Assembly: GCF_022761015.1 (NCBI RefSeq)
Contig: NZ_JAKWJQ010000001.1
Coordinates: 1,155,924-1,219,923, forward strand
Direction of reading: 5' to 3'
From: Humibacter sp. RRB41
GTDB lineage: Bacteria > Actinomycetota > Actinomycetes > Actinomycetales > Microbacteriaceae
DNA: 64,000 bases
In this document: piece after piece, positions 35,709 to 44,400 of the stretch
Layout of the letters: each line of letters opens with the position of its first letter
How positions within the stretch are numbered: the stretch's first letter is position 1
The notes under the pieces: model-generated
The model's input: only the letters and a program-made list of their open reading frames with translations
What the model was told of the DNA's origin: nothing
Database searches by the model: none
Made by a program: the position numbers and the translations under genes

Positions 35709-37228
35709 GATTCGTTCTCGCCGGCGTCGCGCTGCTCGTACTTCGCTCGCCACTGCGCGTTCATCGGGAACAGGCCGTCGAGCGGATGCCCGAGCGCGAC
35801 CTGCTGCGCGATGTAGGCATCCTCGTCTTCCTGCGCCAGCGCCGCGTCGACGATCTCTTCCGCGAGGGCGGCGGGGATGACCAGCACACCGTCGGCGTCG
35901 CCGACGATGACGTCGCCCGGCTGCACCGTTGCGCCACCGCACGCGATCGTGAGGTCGTCATCCCACGCGACGTGACGACGTCCGAGCACGGCAGGATGCA
36001 CACCGCCGGCGAACACGGGAAGGCCCACCGCTGCGACGGCATCGGCGTCCCGCACCGCCCCATCGGTGACGATGCCGGCAGCACCCGCAGCGTTCGCACG
36101 GAGCGCCAGGATGTCGCCGAGAGTGCCGGCCGCGATGTCCCCTCGCGCCTCGATGACGATGACGTCGCCGGGCTGCACCCCGTCGAACGCACGCTTCTGT
36201 GCGTTGTAGCCGCCGCCGTGCGAGACGAAAAGATCCTCGCGATTCGGCACGAAACGCAGCGTCTTGGCCGTGCCGACCAGCTTCGTCTCCGGGTGCAGTG
36301 GCCGCAGCCCATCGATCGACACGTTGTTCAACCCACGCTTGCGCAACTGCGACGACAGGCCGGCGGTCGGGGCCTTCTCGAGTTTCGACCGCAGCTCTGG
36401 CGAGAGAGTAGATGTCGTCGCACGCAACCCTGCGGCCTCACGCGATCCCCACGCATCCTCGCGCTGCTGATCGTCGGCGGCGGGCAGCGAGCCGAGCTCG
36501 GCGTCGAAGCCGCGCTCACCCTGCACCACGGTGGTGACGAGCCGGCCGGAGCTCGGTGCGCCTGCGGCATTCGGTGCGTCGACTTCCACCTCGACGACGT
36601 CACCGGGAACGACGACCGACGACCCGGCGGGGGTACCCGTCAAGATGACGTCACCCGGCTCGAGCGTGAAGTGCTGCGAGAGGTCGGCCACGAACTGGGC
36701 TAGGGGGAAGAGCAGTCCTGCGCTGGTGTCGCTCTGCACGAGTTCGTCGTTGACCCAGGTGCGCAGTCGGAGAGCGGCAGGGTCGACAGCGCGGGCGTCG
36801 ATCAGGCGCGTGCCGATCGGCGTGTAGCCGTCGCCGCCCTTCGAGCGCAGGTTCGATCCCTTGTCGTTCGCGCGCAGGTCGTACAGACCGAAGTCATCCG
36901 CAGCGGTGACCCACGCAACGTGGTTCCAGGCATCCTCGAGCGTCACCCGGCGAGCTGCGGTGCCGATGACGAGCGCGATCTCGCCCTCGAACGCGAGCAG
37001 CTCGGTGCCGAGCGGCCGTTCGATGGTGCTGCCGGACGCCGCCACCGAGCTGGACGGCTTGAAGAAGTAGGACGGCGCTGCCGGCCGTCGACGTCGCTGA
37101 TCGGCACGCGATGCGTAGCTGAGGTGAACGGCGACGATCTTGCCGGGACGAGTGGGGAGCGCGGCGAAGCGGACATCCGTGCTGGTGTGCAGGTCGTCTC
37201 CGTTGTCTGCCATGCCGTTGTCTGCCAT
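35705..37228 (-). CDS. Fusion of FAH-family isomerase/decarboxylase with an RraA-like domain
   Basis: A 507-aa two-domain protein. Residues 1 to about 260 are a fumarylacetoacetate hydrolase-family domain (FEGEIALVIG; DLRANDKGSNLRSKGGDGYTPIG; DVILTGTPAGSSVVVPGDVVEVEVD). Residues about 290-490 are RraA-like (VSHGGGYNAQKRAFDGVQPGDVIVIEARGDIAAGTLGDILA; VTDGAVRDADAV; PGDVIVGDADGVLVIP). In the classical pathway HpaG is two FAH halves, decarboxylase and isomerase. Here the second FAH half is replaced by an RraA fold, a family that includes oxo-acid aldolase/decarboxylases. The ATG at 37228 (AAGGAG upstream) begins a 15-bp tandem duplication, MADNG-MADNG. First gene of the operon. Confidence 0.88.
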   Translation of the reverse strand: MADNGMADNGDDLHTSTDVRFAALPTRPGKIVAVHLSYASRADQRRRRPAAPSYFFKPSSSVAASGSTIERPLGTELLAFEGEIALVIGTAARRVTLEDAWNHVAWVTAADDFGLYDLRANDKGSNLRSKGGDGYTPIGTRLIDARAVDPAALRLRTWVNDELVQSDTSAGLLFPLAQFVADLSQHFTLEPGDVILTGTPAGSSVVVPGDVVEVEVDAPNAAGAPSSGRLVTTVVQGERGFDAELGSLPAADDQQREDAWGSREAAGLRATTSTLSPELRSKLEKAPTAGLSSQLRKRGLNNVSIDGLRPLHPETKLVGTAKTLRFVPNREDLFVSHGGGYNAQKRAFDGVQPGDVIVIEARGDIAAGTLGDILALRANAAGAAGIVTDGAVRDADAVAAVGLPVFAGGVHPAVLGRRHVAWDDDLTIACGGATVQPGDVIVGDADGVLVIPAALAEEIVDAALAQEDEDAYIAQQVALGHPLDGLFPMNAQWRAKYEQRDAGENES

Positions 37229-37250
37229 GCCGAGCTCCTTCGCTGTCAAA

Positions 37251-37272
37251 TGGTATCTCAAATCGTATATCA
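37251..37272. promoter_or_regulatory. Candidate GntR operator in the hpa divergent promoter
   Basis: TGGTAT (37251-37256) and ATATCA (37267-37272) form an inverted pair (TGRTAT) with a 10-bp spacer in an AT-rich stretch between the FAH-RraA gene and the hydroxylase gene, where both promoters must lie. Confidence 0.45.
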
Positions 37273-37319
37273 TCAGGGTGGACGTCGCCAACGATGCCCG
37301 GGCGCAAGGAGGCACCCCT

Positions 37320-39215
37320 ATGCAGTTCCACCACAACGGCTACGTGTCGGGAGATCCGCGAGTGCTGCCGGCGGTCGGCACCGGCATCGATCGGCCGGCG
37401 GACCTTCCCGACGAGATGGACGTTCTCGTCGTCGGTACCGGTCCTGCCGGTCTCGTGGCCGCCGCCCAGCTCTCCCGGTTCCCCGGTGTGAACACCCGCA
37501 TCGTCGATCGTCGGCCGGGACGCCTCGAGATCGGCCAGGCCGACGGCATCCAGGCGCGCAGCGTCGAGACGTTCCAGGCGTTCGGGTTCGCGGAACGCAT
37601 CATCGCCGAGGCGTACCGCATCACCGAGATGGCGTTCTGGAAGCCTGACCCGTCCGATCCTTCGCGTATCGTGCGCGCTGCCGTCGCTCCCGACGACCCG
37701 ACAGGGATCAGCGAGTTCCCGCACCTGCTCGTGAACCAGGCGCGCGTGCTCGACTATTTCGCCGAGTTCATGGCGAACGCCCCGACGCGCATGCACCCGG
37801 ATTACGGGTGGGAGTTCCGCGGTCTCGAGATCGGCGAGGGGGAGTTCCCCGTCGAGGTGAGCCTGGTGCGCACCGACGGGCCGGATGCCGGCACCGAGCG
37901 CATCGTCCACGCGAAATACGTCGTCGGAGGCGACGGTGCCCGCTCTTCCGTGCGCGATGCGATCGGCGCCGTGCACCTCGGCGCCCAGTCGAACCACGCG
38001 TGGGGCGTGATGGACGTGCTCGCCGTGACGGACTTCCCCGACATCCGCACCAAGTGCTCGATCCAGTCCGAGGCGGGCAACATCCTGCTGATCCCGCGTG
38101 AGGGCGGCTACCTGTTCCGCATGTACGTCGACCTCGGTGAGGTGCCAGAGGACGACAAGGGTTCGGTGCGTGCCACGACGCTCGAGCAGATCATCGCCAG
38201 GGCGAACGAGATTCTGCATCCCTACTCGCTTGACGTGCGCAACGTCGCCTGGCACAGCGTGTACGAGGTCGGGCATCGGCTGACAGACCGGTTCGACGAC
38301 GTTCCCGTCGAAGAGATCGGCGAGCGGATGCCCCGGGTCTTCATCGCGGGCGACGCCTGCCACACCCACAGCGCGAAGGCCGGGCAGGGCATGAACGTCT
38401 CGATGCAGGACGGCTGGAACATCGGCTGGAAACTCGGGCACGTGTTGGCAGGCCTCAGCCCGCAGAGCCTGCTCGCGACGTATTCGGCCGAACGGCACGT
38501 GATCGCCCAGAACCTCATCGACTTCGACCGGGAGTGGTCGACGCTCATGGCGACGAAGCCCGAAGATCTCGACGATCCAACCGAGCTCGAGGACTTCTAC
38601 GTCGCGACCGCCGAGTTCCCGGCCGGCTTCATGACCCAGTACCAGCCATCGATGATCGTGACGGATGCCTCGCATCAGCAGCTCGCCGGCGGATACCCGA
38701 TCGGCAAGCGCTTCAAGTCCGCCATGGTGTCACGGGTGTCGGACGGCAACCCTGTACAGCTCGGACATCACGCCAGTGCCGACGGCCGCTGGCGCGTGTA
38801 CGTGTTCGCCGACGAGGGCGGGCAGGGCGAGGCATCCAGCGTCGCGTCGTGGGCGCGGTGGATGGCCGAATCCGCCGAGTCGCCCGTCGTGCGATTCACG
38901 CCGGCCGGTGCCGAACTCGACGCGGTGTTCGACGTGAAGGTGATCTACCAGCAGCCGCATGGCGAACTCGACACGATCGCGTCGCCTGAGATCTTTCTTC
39001 CGCGCACCGCGAAGTTCGGGCTCGTCGACTACGAGAAGGTCTACGCGGCCCTCCCGGACGATGACGTCTTCGACGCACGCGGGATCGACCGCGGCGGGGT
39101 GGTCGTGGTGGTGCGTCCCGACCAGTACGTGTCAACGGTGCTGCCGCTGTCGGCGACCGACGAACTGGCTGCCTTCTTCGAGGGCGCCATGCTGCCGTCC
39201 CCGCCGGCCGAGTAG
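37320..39215 (+). CDS. FAD-dependent aromatic hydroxylase (3-hydroxybenzoate 4-monooxygenase/phenol hydroxylase type)
   Basis: Single-component flavoprotein monooxygenase of 631 aa. MDVLVVGTGPAGLVAAAQLSR is the FAD Rossmann motif (about residues 33-53), YVVGGDGARSSVRDAIG is the GD motif region, RVFIAGDACHTHSAKAGQGMNVSMQDGWNIGWKL is the second FAD motif, and a C-terminal thioredoxin-like domain begins at about 450. It resembles MobA-type 3-hydroxybenzoate 4-hydroxylases. Divergent from the homoprotocatechuate operon, it most likely makes the catechol substrate, for example by ortho-hydroxylating 3- or 4-hydroxyphenylacetate. AAGGAGG upstream of the ATG. Confidence 0.88.
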   Translation: MQFHHNGYVSGDPRVLPAVGTGIDRPADLPDEMDVLVVGTGPAGLVAAAQLSRFPGVNTRIVDRRPGRLEIGQADGIQARSVETFQAFGFAERIIAEAYRITEMAFWKPDPSDPSRIVRAAVAPDDPTGISEFPHLLVNQARVLDYFAEFMANAPTRMHPDYGWEFRGLEIGEGEFPVEVSLVRTDGPDAGTERIVHAKYVVGGDGARSSVRDAIGAVHLGAQSNHAWGVMDVLAVTDFPDIRTKCSIQSEAGNILLIPREGGYLFRMYVDLGEVPEDDKGSVRATTLEQIIARANEILHPYSLDVRNVAWHSVYEVGHRLTDRFDDVPVEEIGERMPRVFIAGDACHTHSAKAGQGMNVSMQDGWNIGWKLGHVLAGLSPQSLLATYSAERHVIAQNLIDFDREWSTLMATKPEDLDDPTELEDFYVATAEFPAGFMTQYQPSMIVTDASHQQLAGGYPIGKRFKSAMVSRVSDGNPVQLGHHASADGRWRVYVFADEGGQGEASSVASWARWMAESAESPVVRFTPAGAELDAVFDVKVIYQQPHGELDTIASPEIFLPRTAKFGLVDYEKVYAALPDDDVFDARGIDRGGVVVVVRPDQYVSTVLPLSATDELAAFFEGAMLPSPPAE

Positions 39216-39221
39216 CGGACC

Positions 39222-40874
39222 CTAGGAGTTCGCTCGGATGATCTCCTGCTGGTACGGCGCGATCACGGCGGGCGAGACCCGGCAGTCCAGCAGCAGGAAG
39301 CGGCGGGTCGAGGCATCCTCGCGCGCCCACGTTGCCAGGCGGTCGAGGTCGGCGAGGTCGCGCACGACGACCCCCTCGGCTCCGACCGCGGTCGCAAGGC
39401 CGGCGAAGTCGACCTCGGGAATGAGCATCGGCGCCTTCGCGAGCCCCTTGAGGCCGTAGAGGTTGACCTCGGCGGCATAGGCTCCGTCGTTCCAGACCAC
39501 GGCCATGCCGTGCCCGCCCGCGACGCGCACCGCCGTCTCGAGATCGGCGAGCGCCATCAGCCCGCCGCCGTCGCCCGTCGTGAGCACGATCGTCGAGCCG
39601 GGTCGTGCCATGGCGGCGCCGGCGACCGAGGGGAACCCGAGCCCGATCGACTGGTACGCGGTTCCGACCATGATCATGCGGTCGGGCGACGCCACCGGCC
39701 AGTACATGTTCGCCCAGCCGATGAAGTGGCCGCCGTCCGAGACGACCACGCGGTCCTCCGGAAGCCACTCGGCGATGCTTGCGGCGACGGAGCGTGGGTC
39801 GAGCCTGCCATCCGGAGCGACACTTTCGCCGGCATCCCGGGCGATCAGGGCGGCGCGGTCGATGCTCTCGCGCCATTCGCTCGGCTCGGCTCGCAGGCGG
39901 TCGAGCTCCGCGACGAGTTCGCCGGCCACCACCGCGGCGTCCCCGCGAATGTACCCACCGACGTTCGGATGCGTCGCAGCAGGCGCCATGTCGACCTGCA
40001 CCACGCGGGTGCCCGGCGCGAACAGCTCGCCGAACCGCATGGTGAATTGACTGAGGGATGCCCCGAACACGACGGCGACGTCGGCCTGCCTCACCAGGTC
40101 CATCGCTCCCTCCGCACCGAAACCGCCGGTGACGCCGAGGTCGTATCGCTCGTCGGGGAAGACCCCGCGTCCGAGCGCTGTGGCGGCGGTGACGGCACCC
40201 GTGGCGTCGGCGAGTGCGCCGAGCGCATCGCCTGCACCCGCAAGCCACGCGCCGCGGCCTGCGAGCAGGAACGGACGTTCGGCACCCGCGAGCGCCAGCG
40301 CCAGATCGGCGACCGCTGCGGCCGCGAACGGCCCGACCGGGGTCAGCGGCGCAGGCAACGTCGGCAACGGCGCTTCGGGAACGGGCCCCGCGTCGACCTG
40401 GGCGACGTCGTACGGGATGGCGAGCACGGTCGGCACCCGGTACGCGAGTGCGTGCTCGACGGCGATGGCCGTGGTGGCGGCGGCATCCGCTCGACCGACG
40501 GTATAGGTGCGGGCGCCGACCGCTGAGGCGAGGGCGATCTGGTCGACGTCCCAGGGGCGCGGGCCCGACGTCGGTTCATCGCCCACCACCAGGATGAGCG
40601 GCACGTGCGCCTGCACCGCCTCGGCCAGCGCAGTCAGGGTGTTCGTGAAGCCGGCTCCGTAGGTCGTGGTGGCGGCGGCGAGGCGTCCGGAGGCGCGGAA
40701 GTGGGCATCCGCCGCTACGACGCCGCCCGCCTCGTGCCGCACAGCCGAGTACACGGCGTCGGTCTCACGCTCGAGGGCGTCGAGGAAGTAGGCGTTGCCG
40801 TTGCCCATCACGCCGAAGACATGGTCGAGATGGCGGGCGAGCGTGACGGCGACGTGTGCAGAGACGGTGGGCAT
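39222..40874 (-). CDS. Thiamine-diphosphate-dependent decarboxylase-type enzyme
   Basis: A 550-aa enzyme of the acetolactate synthase/benzoylformate decarboxylase fold. VRHEAGGVVAADAHFRAS contains the cofactor-activating Glu, GDGGGLMALADLETAVRVAGGHGMAVVWNDGAYA is the TPP motif (GDG with N-D where N-N is usual), and MVGTAYQSIGLGFPSVAGAA precedes it. It faces the hydroxylase gene tail to tail, 6 nt apart. In this setting it may decarboxylate an aromatic 2-oxo acid to feed the hydroxyphenylacetate route (inference). AAAGG upstream of the ATG. Confidence 0.83.
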   Translation of the reverse strand: MPTVSAHVAVTLARHLDHVFGVMGNGNAYFLDALERETDAVYSAVRHEAGGVVAADAHFRASGRLAAATTTYGAGFTNTLTALAEAVQAHVPLILVVGDEPTSGPRPWDVDQIALASAVGARTYTVGRADAAATTAIAVEHALAYRVPTVLAIPYDVAQVDAGPVPEAPLPTLPAPLTPVGPFAAAAVADLALALAGAERPFLLAGRGAWLAGAGDALGALADATGAVTAATALGRGVFPDERYDLGVTGGFGAEGAMDLVRQADVAVVFGASLSQFTMRFGELFAPGTRVVQVDMAPAATHPNVGGYIRGDAAVVAGELVAELDRLRAEPSEWRESIDRAALIARDAGESVAPDGRLDPRSVAASIAEWLPEDRVVVSDGGHFIGWANMYWPVASPDRMIMVGTAYQSIGLGFPSVAGAAMARPGSTIVLTTGDGGGLMALADLETAVRVAGGHGMAVVWNDGAYAAEVNLYGLKGLAKAPMLIPEVDFAGLATAVGAEGVVVRDLADLDRLATWAREDASTRRFLLLDCRVSPAVIAPYQQEIIRANS

Positions 40875-41008
40875 GCGAAGACCTTTCGAGACGCTGACGG
40901 TGCTGATGCCGTATGTGTCTCGCCGACGAGCGGCTACGTACCCCTTTTGCGAGCACCGGCGGCGTACGCCGGACGCCACGATCCTACTGGCGATCGAGGG
41001 GCGCGCTC

Positions 41009-41260
41009 TCAGTCCTTCTCTTCGTGCTTCAGCGCAACACCGAGGGCCAGCAGCGCCGCGACCCATTCGCCGATGAAGAGGCCCCAGCGATCGGACTGCG
41101 CACGCTCGTCCTTCTTGATGCGCGAGACGATCCAGCTCAGAAAGACCAGGCCGACCGAGACGAACGCCGCAAGGTAGGCGTGCTCGCTCCTGATGCCCCA
41201 GCCGTACAGGGTCTTGATCGGGTTGCCGCCCAGTTCGACGACCTCGTTGCGCTTGCTCAT
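41009..41260 (-). CDS. Small two-helix membrane protein
   Basis: An 83-aa protein with hydrophobic helices at about residues 28-46 (AYLAAFVSVGLVFLSWIVS) and 60-77 (WGLFIGEWVAALLALGVAL) and a charged tail ending KHEEKD. Start ATG at 41260 with GGGGAC 5 nt upstream. It lies 134 bp upstream of the TPP enzyme gene on the same strand and may be cotranscribed. Function not recognised. Confidence 0.65.
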   Translation of the reverse strand: MSKRNEVVELGGNPIKTLYGWGIRSEHAYLAAFVSVGLVFLSWIVSRIKKDERAQSDRWGLFIGEWVAALLALGVALKHEEKD

Positions 41261-41417
41261 CGCTGTCCCCACTCCCGCATCGCAGTCCATCGGTCAGCCT
41301 ACGCTGGCGCATCGCGCAGCCATACCCCCGTTCCGCACCCCTGCTCCACCCGACGGATGCCGCTGAAACGGCCTTGCTTCACGGGCATCCGTGGCCGCTC
41401 CGCATAGGGTTTTGCGT

Positions 41418-44400
41418 GTGCGGAGACTGGAGAAGCGGCAAAGCGTCGACTTCACGTCATTGGAGGCGGTGGAGGATTCCGCCCTCGACCCCCGCACAGC
41501 GACGGGGCCGTACACCGTGACACTGGGGGACCCGCACGTGACTCCTGGCAACATCTCAGAGCCGACGTGGGCGAAGTGGCGCGACGAAGTCGCAGCGATC
41601 GGCGGCCCATCGCCACTGCTGCACTTCGTTGACACACCGCGAACCCGCATCGAGCTGAGCGCGACGCACCCCGGCGGACTTCCGCAGTTCATCACCGGCG
41701 ATCGCACTCTGCTCTCCAGCCTGATCCGCGACGACATCGCGCTGCGCACGGCCAAGGGAGCTGCCGGCGCCATCACCGCGAAGGGCATCGAACTGAGGGC
41801 TGTACGTGGCATCGACGCCGTTCACCTCGGCGTCGGTCTCGCCCGCTGGCGCAATGGCGCGGACGAGTACAGCGCCCCCGTACTGCTGCGCCCTGTCGCG
41901 ATCCGGCGTTACGGACGCGACTTCGAACTCAAGCTGCGCGGCAAGACCTTCCTCAACCCCGAGCTCAAACGGGCACTGCACGAGCAGTTCCGCATCGAGC
42001 TCGACGGCGAGGCGTTCGTCGCCCTCAGCGAGACGAACGGCGTGTTCAAGCCGCAGCCGGTGATCGACCGGCTGCGCGGGCTCACCAGCCACCTCGAGTG
42101 GTTCGCCGTTCAGCCCAGGCTCGTGGTGTCGTCGTTCGCCGACGTCGCACGCAGCATGACCGACGACCTCGGCGAGTTCGACCACGACGTGCTCAGCGCC
42201 CTCTCGGGCAACCCGACGGCGCGCGACAGGGTCGAGGCGGGGTTCACGCCGGCCGAGGTGGTGCCGCAGGACAATCGTCCGCCATCGATCGACACCCTGT
42301 TGGTGGATGCCGACCCCGAGCAGGAACGCGTCGTCGCCCAGATCTCGAACGGCAACTCCATCGTCGTGAAGACGCTTCCCGGCACGGGAGCCACTCAGAC
42401 CATCGTGAACGCCATCGGCGCTCTCGTGGCACGCAATCGACGCGTGCTGGTCGTGAGCCCTCGGCGCTCCAGCCTGGATGCCATCGCCCACCGCCTCGAT
42501 CAGGTCGGCCTCGGCGGATCCGCCGTCGTCACCCGCAGCGTGCGTCGCGACCTGATCCGGTCCATCACCCGCAACGAGAAGAGCACGAAGCCGAACGCCG
42601 ACGAGGTCGACGACGCACTCGCGCGGCTCCGCAGGGTTCTGGTCGACTACCGCGGCGCTCTCACGGCTCCTGACCCCGCGTTCGGCGTCAGCGTGCTCGA
42701 CGCGCTCGGCGAGCTCGCCCGGCTCGCGCTGCTGCCGTCACCGCCCAAGACGAAGGCACGGCTCGACCGCCCGGCCGTCGAACACCTTGCGAAGGATCGA
42801 AGCGAGGCTGCGGACATCCTGCTCAAGTCCGCCGCGCTCGGCGAGTTCCGCTACGGACCGAACGACTCGCCCTGGTACGGCGCCGACTTCTCGTCGACGA
42901 CGCAGGCGGCCGCCGCGCACACGCTCGCGAAGAAGCTCAGCGCGATCGAGGTTCCGCGCCTCATCGACCGCGCCACGACGCTCATCGAGGGCACCAGGCT
43001 GCGCCCGTTCCAGAACGTCGCAGAGTTGGGCATCTACCTGCGCCTGCTCGCCGATCTGCGCGAGACGCTCGACCGGTTCCTGCCTGCGGTGTTCGACCGT
43101 CCGCTCGACGAGCTCATCACGGCCACCTCCAACCGGCGCGACACCCCGAACATGTCGGGGTCGACGCGTCGCAAGCTGCGCAAGCTCGCGCTCGAGTACG
43201 TGCGCCCCGGCGGCCACGTCGCCGATCTGAACGAGTCGCTGCGGCGCATCCAGCAGCAGCGCACACTGTGGCAGCGGTTCGCGGATGCCGGCGCCCCGCC
43301 CCGCGTGCCGGTCGGCGTCGCAGACGTGCAGGTCGCATTCCAGAAGGTGTCGGAAGACCTCGCGAGCCTCGATGGCCCGCTGGGACGCACGCGCAGCTCC
43401 GAGTCGCTCACTGTGCTGCCGCTCGGCGACCTGACGAGCATGCTCGGCGGTCTCGCCGTGGAGTCCGAGGTGCTCATCAACCTGCAGGAGCGCACGGCGT
43501 TGCTCGGCAAGCTGCGCGAGCTGCGACTGGATCCGCTGCTGGCCGACCTGTCTGCGCGGCACGTCACGAGCGAGAACGTGGCAGCCGAGCTGGAACTGGC
43601 CTGGTGGCAGTCGGTGCTGGAGATCCTGCTCGGCGACGATCGCGCCCTGCTCAGCGCGAACACGCGCGTGCTCGATCGGCTCGAGGCCGACTTCAGGCTC
43701 GTCGACCAAGCACACGCCTCGGCATCCGGGCAGTTGCTGTCGTCGCAGCTCGCCGTGCAGTGGAAGATCGCCCTTGCCGACAATCCCGAGCAGGCGGATG
43801 CCCTGCGCCGGCTTCTTCGTGCCGGCTCGGCCACGCCCGCAACGCTCACCGACAAGGCCCCGCAGCTCGCCAGGGTTCTCGCGCCGGTCTGGCTCGCGTC
43901 GCCGTACGACGTGGCGTCTCTTCCGTCGGCCATGGCGTTCGACACGGTCGTGCTCGTCGACGCCGGGGCCTGCACGCTCGCGGAGAACATCGGCGCAGTG
44001 CGCCGCGCCCGCCAGGTCGTCGCGTTCGGCGATCCGGTGACGCAGACGCCTTCGGCGTTCCGCATCTCCGTCGCCGATCCCTCCCAAGCCGAAGAGGGCG
44101 AGGAGCAGAGCGACAGGCGTGACGTGGATGCCTGGCACGCGGCATCCGCGCTGGCCCAGCTCTCCGAGCTGCTCCCCGTGTTCACCCTCACACGCAGCTA
44201 CCGGTCGGTGGGCGACGACCTCGCTGAGCTGGTCAACCGCAGGTTCTACGGAGGGCAGATCGAATCGCTGCCGTGGGCGGGCAGCTACCTCGGACATTCC
44301 AGCCTCTCGCTGAGCTACGTTCGCGGCGGACACGGCATGCCAGACGACGACACCGGCACCGTCGAGAGCGTCGACGCCGAGGTGACCCGCGTCGTGGAGC

